From Catonia carolina (lineage: Eukaryota; Arthropoda; Insecta; Hemiptera; Achilidae), in the NCBI GenBank assembly GCA_035578175.1, contig JAQMRL010000001.1, positions 370,257,720 to 370,321,719 on the forward strand: a stretch of DNA of 64,000 bases, given 5' to 3'. The translations under genes and the position numbers were made by a program. Position 1 is the first letter of the stretch. Every line of letters starts with the position of its first letter. The notes under the pieces were generated by a model that had not been told where the DNA came from, ran no database searches, and saw nothing but the letters and a program-made list of their open reading frames with translations. Positions 13,201 through 22,935 of the stretch are shown here, one piece after another.

Positions 13201-16200
13201 TACATACCTTAATAGTAATTGTAACTAGTAAGCAACTAACAAGTTGACTTGATAAAAATTCCCAAAAAACTGATATACTGAATAATGATTGCAACTCTTT
13301 AACGATCCTGAAATTACAATTAAAATTAGAAATCAGTAATCATAGAATAATTTATAAATTACTTTATTGATATTACTTTGCTTCCTCTAAAAAAGCTCCT
13401 CTAAAAGCTCCTAAAAGCTCCTCTATTCTATTAGCTTTTCCAAGCAATTCTTTCTGCTTGCAATAAAAAAATACTAAAGCTATTAAAATATGACTTTATC
13501 TTTTAATAAATATTAATATAATATTTTACAGAACTTTTCAAACATTCTTAAATTCACTGATTCTACTTGTCAAAATTGTCACAATGTTCTTTAAAATTAA
13601 GGGTAATAAAAAGATGTATATATTTAACAACTATTTGGTATGACCTACCAATAGCTTCTCTTTGGTAGGAAATAATAATTTATCTCTTAAAAAATTTTGT
13701 TCTAAGTCTAATAATTTTGTTTGGTAGAAGATCACTTTTCAACTTTTTAAACATAACACCTAAAAGAAGTACATACCTTTACAATTAAAAATTTATATTT
13801 TAACTTAAACTTTCAATGTACCCTTTAATCTTGGCTATTAAAGTATTTTAGGCTCCCTCTTTGGCCTAATGGTTAGAGAAGTAGACTGTGCCGCATTACA
13901 AAATGGAAAGTCACAAATTTGATTCCCAGGAAGGGTTTGAAAATTATTACATATTAGATTTTATATTATACCCATATTAGATTAATACCCATATTAGTTG
14001 CTAATAACCAAATATAATATTGGCGCAGTTGGTAACGTGCTCGCCTCTCATCATGCGATCTTGGGTTCGAATCCCATTCAGGCACGGCATATTTTCATAC
14101 GTTACAAAATATCATTTCATCTTTCACCGTCTGCATTAGCAGTAATTGCAGAACAGTCGGACGTTAAACAAAAAAAATAAATAAATAAAAAAAAAAATAA
14201 TAACCAAAGAAGTTTATTCAACTTCAAAATACACTAAAAATAATTTGTAGTTTACACACAATATGCTTTAATCTATTTATCAAATTTCTTCTCTATTTTT
14301 TTTTTTAATTTTCTAATTTTAATAAAATTTAGAAACACTGATTCAATTTTTATCTATCTTTGTTGCTGTTTAGGTCAACAGCCGAAAAGCTAGTTTGAAC
14401 CTCTAGAGGTTTTACTAAGTAAAATGAGAAGTGAGGTAGTTTACCATTGCCTTCCTCACTGAGTACAAAAGTGGCATATGCTTATCAGCATGCCAGGCCC
14501 TTCGAAAAGCATCTACTTTGCACCCTAAAAATGTCACCACTTCATTCACCAAAGGGTCTGGCTGTATAATGAAATTCATAACTTTCAGAGGTGATAACAC
14601 TAACTAGTGTCTTTTACACCTCTATCTCTTCTCTTCTTAAATAATTCCGTCATATAATTGGCTGATCACTTGATAAGAAACAGAACAATTTTTTGTAGTC
14701 CTGGAACTAGCAGAAGCAGTGCAAATAATTTAATACTCCACCTGCCCGTTATGGGCATGATCTATCTTTTTAACACAATATATTTTACAGAATAAAAATT
14801 TATATTTTACTTACGTTAGTAAATGTACATGGTATTTAATGTACTCTTTAAACTGTTGTCTCTTTTCTTTTGTTCGGCCTTCAAATTTTTTAGTTGTTAA
14901 CTCTTTGAAACTCTCACCCAATAACTTTAGCTGAATACACACATAATTCATCGAATATGCAAAAATACTAATCGTTAATACATTTGCCATTGTGAAATAA
15001 GCTCCACCGACTACCTGTATAGCAATAATAGTCAGAAATGTATGTGAGTGTTCCGTTTTATTCGCAGGAACCCAAATCGGATACAAAGGTTTTGAATTTT
15101 CTAAATTCATTGTCAAAATATTTGTTTGTAGAAATGCAAGGAATACAGCTCCAAGAGATGATCCACCTAATATATTTATTACTGGAAATACACCCTGAAA
15201 AAACAAAAATCTGGTGTGAAACACTCACACACCTTTATCTTGCCAATGCAAATAATGAACAATATAGCCTAACATTAGTAATAAAACATTAGAAATAAAC
15301 AAAAAAAATAACCTCAAAAACATAACCTTATTTTAATCATGAGTGAATGATGCAAAATAAAAACCAACCTTAGTTTGGCTTTATAATACAGAAAAATCAC
15401 TCTTTGAGGCTAAACTATGCTCTGCCGAAAAAAATGCTTAAACAAAAGTTCTAGGTTTCTTGATTTCCTATAAATTTTATTATATACACTTTTGCCGTAA
15501 AATGCATACTAATGCCAAAATCTTAAAAAATTATTTTTTTCACAGATTTTCATGAAAAGGAAACAGAAAATCTCTAATTACCGCTAAACTAAGCGTTATA
15601 CAAAAAAAAAATGTTTGAAATAAAAGTTGTAGATTTTTAAATTGTCTAATTACACACACTTTTCTTAATTACACACTTTCTTAATTACACACTTTTGCCC
15701 TAAAATGCATTTTAACGCCATAATCTTAAAAAAAAAAAATTTTCTACAAGAGCACACCCTCCCCAAGAATTTCAGCAGACATGGCGCCTACCCTATCTTA
15801 TAGAGAATACAAAATGTAGTAAATGAACCGATTTTTAAAAAATTTATAGAAGCCGTTTTTGAGAAAATCGCAAAAAAGTGAAAAATTACACTAATAAACT
15901 ACTACTTCTGGTTGTATTATATATTTGTATACATAAATATTTTTTAGTTTATTTTAAGTCGTATTGACAGTTTGGTCATTAGCAACCAAAATTAAATTTA
16001 TTAGTTAAGTTAAAATTTCCAAACCGTAGTCAAGAATCGAACCCGGAACCTTTCACTTTGTAGGCTAGCGTGACAGTCACTATCCCATGGAGGCAGTCAT
16101 TTTTATATTTATTAAATCCAGTTTTATTAAATTACAGCTACAATAATACATTGTTACCTTTCAAGTTAAGAACTTACCTTCTCTTCTTCAATATCTAATT

Positions 16201-16531
16201 TATAAGAATCAATCGGTAATTTAAGTTCCATTGACTGAAATAAATTGAAAACTCTCTTTCTGTATTGAAGTAGTTGTATAAACTTAATTAATGTTACATT
16301 TAAAGCAGTTGTAGACATTATTCCTTGAATACTATCCTCTGTTACCAATTTTCCATTTATTGCATAAATGAATACTTGCAGTAATGTTAACGAACCTAGT
16401 ATGACAAGTAGAATAAATGTTATTAGCATCGGAATTATACTTATCGTTCTTTCTGCTATATTAACTCCCACTAGTTTTAAACCAGTATAACAGTACAATT
16501 CAAGTTTTGTTTTTATAACTCTTTCTTTCAT
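4141..16531 (-). CDS. Insect odorant receptor (7tm_6), six exons
   Basis: Predicted odorant receptor of 388 residues. Members of this family form ligand-gated cation channels with the co-receptor Orco in the dendrites of olfactory neurons. Exons run 16531-16178, 15194-14815, 13307-13208, 10254-10144, 8804-8649 and 4206-4141. Every donor is GT and every acceptor AG, and the phases 0,2,0,0,0 keep one frame. The total of 1167 nt includes the TGA stop. Seen motifs include hydrophobic segments in exons 1 to 4, AIYSTEWYNQ followed by RKPLIMSAV in exon 5, and GYSYFNFL in the last exon, which fits the family's conserved C-terminus. Length matches the usual ~380-420. The start Met heads the hydrophilic N-terminus that precedes TM1, and I saw no better upstream start. 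No frameshift or stop was found. The receptor's ligand cannot be inferred. The alternative is an expressed pseudogene with regulatory damage. Confidence 0.93.
4430..4870 (-). pseudogene. LINE-gamma reverse transcriptase tail remnant
   Basis: Minus-strand frames contain NGCSREDHYRNAETRKE, FSINLQSKLRWIENVDRMSE and LGYKPEGWRDRR, the C-terminal part of a LINE polyprotein. The same motifs occur at 48.5-48.9 kb. Frames are broken, and it lies in the last receptor intron or just inside it, on the same strand as the receptor. Confidence 0.75.
5570..5742 (-). pseudogene. LINE-delta tail, part 1
   Basis: Reads RQRGRPKVKRKGSFMDYWER on the minus strand, a proline/arginine-rich motif found near LINE ORF2 C-termini. 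The sequence resumes after a 370-bp insertion at 6113. An uninterrupted relative is at 27180-27500. Confidence 0.65.
5743..6112 (+). repeat. Repeat G, nested in LINE-delta
   Basis: Matches 39390-39985. Landmarks are CAAAAACTACAGGAGATAGCAAC, GGGCCTAAATTGGGTTTG, CCAGAAGTGGCCCAAAACCA and CATGAGAC..CTCATGAAAG near the right end. No protein is encoded and the type is unknown. The insertion splits the LINE-delta tail. Confidence 0.7.
6113..6270 (-). pseudogene. LINE-delta tail, part 2
   Basis: TTAGCCTACCCTCCTTC and TAATTACATTATTTCTCACAATT parallel 27275-27400, continuing the LINE-delta remnant on the far side of repeat G. Confidence 0.6.
6890..7535 (+). pseudogene. LINE reverse transcriptase remnant with YADD
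   Basis: Plus-strand frames show DSDHTEQVKIIHGVRQNC, then INYLLQYADDIV, then NKITEVNKQYGLGINTSKTK and CMIVNKEVICKN. These are consecutive RT palm segments in different frames with stops between them, so it is a decayed copy. It lies antisense to the receptor in the last intron. Confidence 0.8.
7546..7884 (+). repeat. SF retroposon, 5' portion
   Basis: Begins TGCCTATAACAGGC and runs through the family core, then stops at GTATAACTT, which is repeated at 8352 after a 467-bp insertion. Confidence 0.85.
7885..8351. mobile_element. 467-bp insertion in SF, 9-bp duplication
   Basis: The insertion is bounded by GTATAACTT at 7876-7884 and 8352-8360, and the SF sequence resumes without loss on the far side. 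The insert starts TGAAATCCGAAATCC and ends GTCGTGGAACCGT. I see no terminal inverted repeat and no poly(A) end. Its central part is purine-rich (GTGGGCGGGAATG). A 9-bp duplication suits Mutator-like elements or LINE-type insertion, but the class is unresolved. Confidence 0.7.
8352..8407 (+). repeat. SF retroposon, 3' end after insertion
   Basis: TTAGTAAAACATCTAGCGGTCCAAACC..GCTGATGACCTA is the diverged SF 3' end, separated from its body by the 467-bp insert. Confidence 0.8.
8649..8804 (-). CDS. Odorant receptor exon 5
   Basis: 156 nt encoding residues 316-367, from SLEMRTAIYSTEWYNQ to VTLDSFLK, between acceptor ATTACAG and donor GTAGGT. AIY-x-x-x-W and RKPL-x-M-x-A are conserved features of the receptor C-terminal region. 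The frame stays open past the donor to 8535, but that extension lacks the family's YS-x-F motif, which exon 6 supplies. Confidence 0.92.
9270..9470. repeat. Foldback (inverted-repeat) element
   Basis: TTTCCCATATTTATAGGTTTCGGTGGATCCGCC pairs imperfectly with GGTGGGTCCACCAAAACATTCTTATGGGAAA, and near the centre TATCTTCAGTCT pairs with AGACTGAAGACATA. The arms fill most of the 200 bp. A relative of the left arm is at 21538-21650. It lies in receptor intron 4. Confidence 0.75.
10144..10254 (-). CDS. Odorant receptor exon 4
   Basis: 111 nt encoding residues 279-315, KFRSGEYIQALQ then a hydrophobic span SLIPALLLTSFIYFSLGTKV. Acceptor is TTCTTTTAG and donor GTAAGT, both phase 0. The hydrophobic span corresponds to the sixth helix, just before the exon 5 SLEM motif. 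Confidence 0.9.
11560..12268 (-). pseudogene. LINE-beta reverse transcriptase remnant, 3' part
   Basis: Minus-strand frames give TDDTGF at the start, then DKISKEGVAVCLKISPLK, RPNLIIEDQPLFRF, YPVLLYGVVTW and KTAYLGHLYRCNK: post-YADD palm, thumb and C-terminal segments in order. Several frameshifts and stops. The pogo insertion at 12269-12959 separates it from its upstream half. It lies in receptor intron 3, same strand. Confidence 0.8.
12269..12959 (-). mobile_element. Pogo/Tigger-like element with TA duplication
   Basis: Terminal inverted repeats CAGTACAAGCTC(A/G)TTAA and the matching TTAACGAGCTTGTACTG sit exactly between TA dinucleotides, as expected for the Tc1/mariner-pogo group. The minus strand at 12589-12816 encodes a pogo transposase C-terminal tail (ILQNDNDDNDEKLPENK, then FEQSLASKKQKK). 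The DNA-binding and DDE domains are missing, so it is an internally deleted, non-autonomous copy. Confidence 0.85.
12960..13130 (-). pseudogene. LINE-beta reverse transcriptase remnant, 5' part
   Basis: Frames show LFNVYS, HNITYGI and KLNGELLKNIQ just before the pogo insertion. These correspond to RT segments immediately upstream of the catalytic YADD. The other half is at 11560-12268. Confidence 0.7.
13208..13307 (-). CDS. Odorant receptor exon 3
   Basis: 100 nt: one base completes Thr245 and 33 codons encode IVKELQSLFSISVFWEF through LVSCLLVTITIK. Acceptor AATTTCAG, donor GTATGT. It follows HVHLLT of exon 2 exactly as the family pattern demands and carries helix 5. Confidence 0.9.
13857..13945 (+). 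repeat. SD tRNA-like SINE head, diverged
   Basis: TTTGGCCTAATGGTTAGAGAAGTAG and AATTTGATTCCCAG resemble A and B boxes of a tRNA-derived promoter. The body is short or lost. Confidence 0.55.
14013..14197 (+). repeat. SB tRNA-derived SINE with target duplication
   Basis: Head ATTGGCGCAGTTGGTAACG and GGTTCGAATCC form A and B box-like promoter elements. The body is CACGGCATATTTTCATACG to CGGACGTTAAAC with an A-rich tail. TAATAACCAAA flanks both sides (14002-14012 and 14198-14208). It is in receptor intron 2. Confidence 0.9.
14363..14759 (-). repeat. SF retroposon with 10-bp duplication
   Basis: Near-complete 397-bp copy bounded by ATCTATCTTT at 14353-14362 and 14760-14769. On the minus strand it starts at the TGCCCATAAC end and finishes GGCTGTTGACCTAAACAGCAAC. 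In receptor intron 2. Confidence 0.9.
14815..15194 (-). CDS. Odorant receptor exon 2
   Basis: 380 nt encoding residues 119-244 plus two bases of Thr245, from GVFPVINILGG to KYHVHLL. Acceptor TTTTTTCAG, donor GTAAGT. It carries helices 3 and 4 and the loop with KTEHSHTF. An in-frame Met upstream at 15224 lies in transposon-derived intron sequence and is not a start. Confidence 0.93.
15208..15906 (+). repeat. R1 repeat inside receptor intron 1
   Basis: Starts CTGGTGTGAAACACTCAC and continues colinear with the window-start copy until TACTTCTGGTTG, where the R1 3' end is missing. Its left end lies about ten bases from the exon 2 acceptor. Confidence 0.8.
15935..16108 (-). repeat. SD tRNA-derived SINE
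   Basis: Minus-strand tRNA-like head with GGTTCGATTC-type B box (GAATCGAACCCGG on plus), followed by the family body with GCTAATGACC and TTAAACTAAAA equivalents. In receptor intron 1. Confidence 0.7.
16178..16531 (-). CDS. Odorant receptor exon 1
   Basis: 354 nt, residues 1-118, ending DIEEEK at donor GTAAGT. A short hydrophilic N-terminus, then hydrophobic spans near 33-57 (SIIPMLITFILLVILGS) and about 68-88 correspond to helices 1 and 2. Confidence 0.9.
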
Positions 16532-17729
16532 TTTTCAAAAAATCTCTTTTTTATGAACAAAGATATAATTTTATAATGTTCTACAATTAAAATAACACAA
16601 GTGATTTTCTTGTTATTTAAAAAATTCAGTGTTATTTAATTAAACTATTTTTATTAGATTTGAAGTAACTAAATTTATTTATTGTAATCAGTTGAAAAAA
16701 TTGTTAGAAACTAGTATCTGCTTTCCATCTTATATTAAAATAGGTAGGTAAAGAAATCAACTGCTATTCTAACATACTCTGCTAAACGATTGCAATGAAT
16801 TTCATGAAAGAACTAAATTTGTGAAAGGTTTTGTACTTATAATTTCAAAATGTTAAGAAAATATTTTCTTCGTTTCAAAAACAAAAACTTTTAATAGTTT
16901 TACAAATTGTAAAAGTTCATACAAAACGTTAGTATTTAAATGTTTAATTAGATAGCACATGTCAATAATTACTACTCGGTACTTTTTAAGAAAACTTATA
17001 ATGACACATAAAACTACTTTCTGAATAAAACTAAGTTTTGCAACCAGTAATTAAGTCCTTGCCATTTTTATTACAATAGAATCTTACTTTTAATCCTTGA
17101 AACTTAAACGATTAGCTTAATTATTTAAGTTCATCTATTTTTAAATGGATCTTACAAATCTACCATGTTCTCATCATTATGTTTAATCATGAATTCATAG
17201 TTAGTTTCTCTATTATCATTACATTTTCTTTACATTATACTCTATTTTCTTCCAAATGGATGGAAATTTTTTTAATTACACAATATTTTTGCATACAAAA
17301 TTGCTCTCTATTTTTTAATTACTTGTGTTATCAGAATGTTTGATGGACCCTTTGTAAATATAATACGGATTCATAAGCTGTCATAAAAATTAAAAACTTA
17401 GAAATTTTCTAAAAACAATGTTCCTACAGTTTTTATATAAATAAATATGATTGTATAACAAACATCGACTATTACTAACTCCAAATTCATTAAAAAATTT
17501 AATCATTTACAAAAAGAGTTCTTTGTAATATATTACAAAAAATATAGTATTTACCAATCTTTGAAAAATTTAATTCAGAATTCTAAGGAATAATTTATTT
17601 TCACTTTTCACAATTATTTCTGTACTTTTTCCTCATGTAGGGCCAATTTTATATCATGAGAGGGAACTTTAGATGTTCCTGGAAGCTTGTTTTGCAGCCC
17701 ATATTCTCTGTATTTACTCACACTAGGAT
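16532..17729. other. Upstream region of odorant receptor
   Basis: AT-rich, no recognised repeat family and no second coding exon seen. It should hold the receptor promoter, but I cannot point to a TATA or initiator with confidence. Confidence 0.5.
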
Positions 17730-18130
17730 TTTCTCCTTTCTTCTGTCCACTCGGTGTTCTGTTTTTGCTTTTCATGGAAGCCCTTAAAGTTTGTAATTAG
17801 TTGTCTGAATTTGGTTCGGTTCATTAAGTTTTCTCAGTTTATTCCAGTTTTCTCAATATCCTTTCTGACTTCTTTAAACCATTTATCTGAAACCTTCTGT
17901 CTACTGTTTAGTGTCTTAATAATTTGTTTTGTCAACCAGTTGTCATCCATTCTATACAGGTGTTTGTAAAATTTTTGTCTTCTTTTTCTAATCGTTTCTG
18001 TTAATCATTCCTTTCCTTGTACAGTTATTCTCGATCTTATAACCTACATTGTCCGTCTACTATCTTCAGACCCATTATCTTGCAGAGGATCTTTCTCTTA
18101 AATTCTCTGCTTCTCTTAGACCAAGCTTCC
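17730..18130 (-). pseudogene. LINE-alpha C-terminal remnant
   Basis: Minus-strand frames give EFKRKIL, MGLKIVDGQCR, then FYKH-like and CIEWMTTG..QNKLLRH segments, the C-terminus of a LINE RT protein of the type with (G)H-x-x-RM. A plus-strand relative is at 40130 kb region. Several stops. Confidence 0.65.
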
Positions 18131-18679
18131 CGCTTGGCACTCTTCTAAGCTTCTAAGGTACTCACTAATGTACAGACACACAGATTTTATCACAGAATTA
18201 TAATGTAATTTTCACTTGTACTAATTGAATAGTATTTTATTCTGTAATTTATCAGAGACTACATTCTGTTTTAAGATTTAATTTACTCTTTATTTTTTCC
18301 ATGTCTGATTTCCATGTAAGGAAGCTGGTTTTTCTTCTGGATCACTTTAAAAGTTAACAAAAAGTCTCTCACAGCATTGTATGTGTCTTGTAAAATAAGA
18401 TCAACATGGTGGAGCTATCATCTGAGAGCCTCTGAAAGGCTCTGAATCTTAATTTAAAGACTAAACTTCTAAATTCATCACACTGTCCAGCACTATAACA
18501 TTATCTTCTATTTTAAGATCATAGTATATTGCATTTGTAATATCAATAGGTTTTTGACCTTTGTCAAACTGCTAGATTAATCTATAAAAAAGCAATTAGA
18601 AGCAAAAAACATTAAGTTTCCAACAAGCATAATTTTTATGACACATTGCTCATAAGTATTCCTTTTTCTTTAGATGCCT

Positions 18680-19430
18680 TCTCCTATCAGAGAGTGGCAA
18701 CCATGTCAGAAATTCTTACTTTTGATACTGCTGCCCTAAATAGTTTCACAGAGGAGCAATTATACCAATCTCGCAGGTTTTTCAACAAATATGATCTTCA
18801 TCTTACTGTGCTCTTCTCTTATGTTATTATTTACCTATTTAATTAACTGGAGAAGATGGTATTTCTCTCCTCGTGTAGCTGTTTGAAATACTCCAGTTTG
18901 TCTCTTTATTGTTTTGGTCTCAATTCTAGCTCTTTATGTATCCGATATAAGACTTTCTGACTCATTCTTTTCTCTGTCCATGATATCCTTGACACCTATC
19001 AATATATTCATAATTTAAAGGCTTCAATTTTATATAATTTTTTGTTTTTTTACAAGACCAGGCCTCCTTTTTGTACAAAAGAACAGAAAAGATGTAGTAT
19101 CTCACAGATCTGAGTTGGAATTCTATACTTAGATCTCTGTTACAATCAAATGTTCTGTCTATAAGAAGATTGCCTTTGCCATTCCTATTCAAGCTCTTAT
19201 TTCTGGTGTTTGATTGTTATTCTCATTTATTTTTGTCCCCAAATATGTGTATATCTTTATTCTTTCAATGCAAATGTTGTTAACTGTTAAATTCCCTACA
19301 TCGTTCTTAAATCTGGATATGATCGTAAATTTTGTTTTATTAAAGTTTATGCATAAACTAACAGACTTATGTAGTTTATAAATAAACTACATAAGTCACT
19401 AACTTTATTCAGCCATTATGAGATCATCCT
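18680..19430 (-). pseudogene. LINE-beta reverse transcriptase 3' end
   Basis: Minus strand: YTYLGTKINENNNQTPEIRA, then KKTKNYIKLKPLNYEYIDR, then GEKYHLLQLI and finally LRDWYNCSSVKLFRAAVSK ending with ATL and a stop. This order is the post-palm and C-terminus of a LINE RT. Degenerate with frameshifts. Confidence 0.8.
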
Positions 19431-20014
19431 TTGAAAATCTCAGGTGTTATTTGCTAGTATTCCTGAATAAGTATTCTTAAAAGTTCCAAAATGGTAGGAT
19501 GATGCACCAAATACAGCTGGCCAACCTTAGCTAAAATAAACTCACCTGTCTATTAAATTTATATGGACTATAGTTGTCATCAGTAACCTAAATCAAGACT
19601 TGTCTCTCATCTTATACTTCTCATCAAGTCAGATGAAAACAGACCTTTCAATAATGTCATTCCGACTCCTCTGCCATGTTTTCTTTTCTGTTATAATGAT
19701 TCTGTGGTAATCTTAGTTAAAAGATACATTTTGTTGTGCTGCTTATTACAAAACACTTTGCATGTTATATTAAAAAAATATTGTTCAGAGAAGTTTATGT
19801 GATTCATCTTTACCTCATCTTTACCAAAATTTGGATGAAAAATACTTCTAGTTTCATTATGGTGTTTCATAACAAATAATGTTCTAATTAATGAAGACAA
19901 CAACTTAACAAACTCATTTAGTATCATATTGAAAACAACCCCCTACTTCCCATGAAGTGTACTTCATTTAATTTTTAGCTTATTAGCTTAATATAAAGCT
20001 GAATGTAACAGGCT

Positions 20015-20301
20015 GTCTGGAAATTCTAACCCATAAGGAGGCCTCGAAGCGAAAAAATACCGAAGATTTTTTTTTTTCTTCACCCTCTGAAACCGCTAGG
20101 AAAAATCCAAAATCCAAGGTAAGACGCCCCCTTTGGGGCTCAAAAATCTGAAAATATGTCATAAGTTCTCAACGGCTTAAGATATTGAGCTCGGACCTTT
20201 TTTTATTCAATTTCTCTTAGAAAACTAGAGACTTTTACTAGGCAACATAAAGCCTTAAGTTCTTTGAATATTCAAAGAGTGCCCCGCACGGGTACTTCTA
20301 G
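20015..20301 (+). mobile_element. Possible non-autonomous Helitron end
   Basis: Ends GTGCCCCGCACGGGTACTTCTAG followed by T. A short GC-rich hairpin ahead of CTAG/T is the usual Helitron 3' terminus. The 5' boundary (A then TC) is uncertain, so the left coordinate is approximate. Confidence 0.5.
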
Positions 20302-20429
20302 TTTAATATAAAGCAAATTATTAATTTTTTTATCAATGAAGATACATTTAGTGTAAGAGTACTGGACCCGATTTTTTAACATAACAAAATTATTTTGATT
20401 AAATGAAGTGATTGAACTGTACGTTTTAG

Positions 20430-20605
20430 GTACAATGCAGTTGGCCGTACGATCCAGTTCAGTAGAAACCGGAATGACAACAATAGGGGATTCACCTAAT
20501 TGTGGAGGTGGTGGAGGAGGTGGCAGCCATTATCGTACACGTAAAAGGTGGAGACATAATGGACACAGTCATCATGGTCATCTTGGACATGACCCAGCAT
20601 CTTGA
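20430..20605 (+). CDS. Candidate terminal exon, Gly/His-rich
   Basis: A pyrimidine-rich acceptor (ACGTTTTAG) opens a frame of 2 nt plus 57 codons and TGA. It reads TMQLAVRSSSVETGM, a run of seven Gly, then SHYRTRKRWRHNGHSHHG and ends GHDPAS. Composition and GC content differ from the AT-rich surroundings, and it is not related to repeats here. I do not recognise the protein. No upstream plus-strand partner exon was identified, so it may be the last exon of a gene extending to the left beyond or across the receptor, or a chance frame. Confidence 0.45.
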
Positions 20606-22935
20606 CACGAGGGACGTCGTGCTGTCAGGATACAGACATGGATCTAGAACAAATATTGTTTAAATATTTTTTTTAAATATCAGGTATTGAATTAAGTTAA
20701 GAAGATTTAGCTATTAAGAAATTTTAAATGATTGATATTGTGAAATAAGATCTTAAAATATATTCCTCATGATAAGTTTTGTTGATGCATTTGGTTTACT
20801 TAGTTTTCCTCAACCAATACACTTTCATTTGTGTGCAAATGAAAAGTGGAGATGGTGCACAAGCTCCAACTAATAACCCAAAAAAATTACCTGTTATTGA
20901 AGAATTTAAAGTTCTTGTTCCTGGGGACAGGAGAATGTTGCTATAGTTACTTGTTACATAATGAATTTAAATACCACTTATAATTAAACTAACCATACAT
21001 GGTATGTTTTTTATTTTGAAAAATGTTAAGCAAACACATTTTATTGTGAAAAAATTACATAGATTTTTTTTATTTTACATTAACGACTTTTAAAAGCATT
21101 TTAGAGCTACTTTATAACATCATTTTTTTAAACTCTAGTTTAAAAAAACAGTTCTAACAAAAACCTCCAGGTAGCCATTTTCAAAATAAAGTTTTGGTAC
21201 CAACTAATAAAAATCTCTGCTTGAACCTATGTACACTACTGACACATTAGGATGAGCTACGCTGTGACTACTGTACCCCATTATGGTAATTCAAATTGTT
21301 CACCTTAATTAACTGTGGATTCATGATTCCGCCATGGGTAGTATGTACTAGCCATTAACTACTCACACTGTACTATATCCAATGAAACCATGCAGCACAT
21401 TCAAACATAAATTCAAAAATAAATCTTTATAATACATCCTGCAGTTTAAAATTAATTGTATTTTATATAATGAATTAATATAATAAATTTCACTAACCTT
21501 CTTTTTAAACTGTGTCAACTTTTATCTTTACTTACACGCGTTTCGGTGGATCCATCATCATCAGAGTAAATAACATACTAATTGAAACTAAAAAAAATGT
21601 TTTATCTATTTAAAATCTATAGAAGATAACCTTCAGTCATTTGTTTTTTTATAAATTCATTATACAAAATAGAATTAAAACATAAATGTTTTTAAATTAT
21701 AACTGAATTTAGCACGATCCATTCAAGTTACAAAAAATATTCTTTGCTTGTCAGATGAAACTTGCTATAATTACTAATATAAACATATACTAAATGTAAC
21801 TTACAACACCGTACTCTGTAACCCTAAACCAAAATGAGAAATACTGTTGTACCAGTAGAAAGAATTTATACAGTAGGCCTGTTATAAAACTACCGGTCAA
21901 TCGTCGGTTGTTTTAACTGAAGGCGCTGGTAGAGTGAAACATGATTACGCATCCATTTTACTAATTTTCAACCCGTAGTTGGTTTATGTCTGCTGCTCGG
22001 TTCTGTGAGATATACTTTAGTCATCTTTTTGCATATTGTGCAGCTAGTTGCATTTATTAAATCATGTTAAAATCAATGAGTCATTACAAACTTTGTCAAA
22101 ATTTTAACTGGTAATCTGAGCATGAAAGTTTTTATAAAGGAAACTGATTCTCAACTCACTAACTGACCACTACTACTGTACACAACCTCACCAGCACCAA
22201 TTTCATAATACACCCTCATTTTACACACATACCACTACTACCAGTAGTTAGTCGTGGGACGAATGAATAGTTTTCATAATCAAATATCATTTTTATTCAA
22301 AAAAACATTTTATTTGAATAAAATTTCCAAATAAAATTCTTAGTAGCACCTTATTGCATGAAAGTTATCGATACATAATACTATTCAGAACCCCAAATTG
22401 ATAAATAATATTTGAATAAATGCAGTGTACTCGTATTATGAACTCATAACTACAATTATACACTGTTGGCATTGTTCAGTCTTCTGTCTCCCTCTCTCCT
22501 ACATGACTTATTCCATCCTCCATTGTGTTTCTTTGTTTTTTGACACCCAAACCCCAACTGTATTACTTATCTTTCTACTTGAGACAGCACGATTTGCGCC
22601 TGACACCATCTGCAGAAAAAAAGACGTAACAAAGCATGAAATCATGAGTTTTAGGTGCATTAAACATTTTTAATTTATTCTTATACCACAGGCTTTGATT
22701 ATTATTGTTTTGTTTATTATAATTCGTATGATGATGAATGGTAACAGTGAGATTATTTTATTTTATTTAACAACTTAATTATTGGGAGTTAATAACTGCA
22801 GTTTGTGAATAGTTTATTCATTCACCTTTATTTGATTATTTTCCAAAAAAAAACTTTTATTCAAATATCTCATCACTACCAGAAGTACAACAGTATCACT
22901 AAAGAACATATAATAGATGAATTTGTTATTTATTT
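20606..22935. other. AT-rich region with one foldback arm
   Basis: No coding exon seen. At 21538-21650 CGTTTCGGTGGATCCATCATCATCAGAGTA and the following ~90 bp resemble the left arm of the 9.3-kb foldback. The remainder is unannotated AT-rich DNA. Confidence 0.5.

Noticed and set aside
18671..18775. Plus-strand exon-like segment with acceptor TTTTTCTTTAG and frame SYQRVATMSEILTFDT
   Set aside because: It is the antisense shadow of the LINE-beta C-terminus, which reads LRDWYNCSSVKLFRAAVSK on the minus strand.
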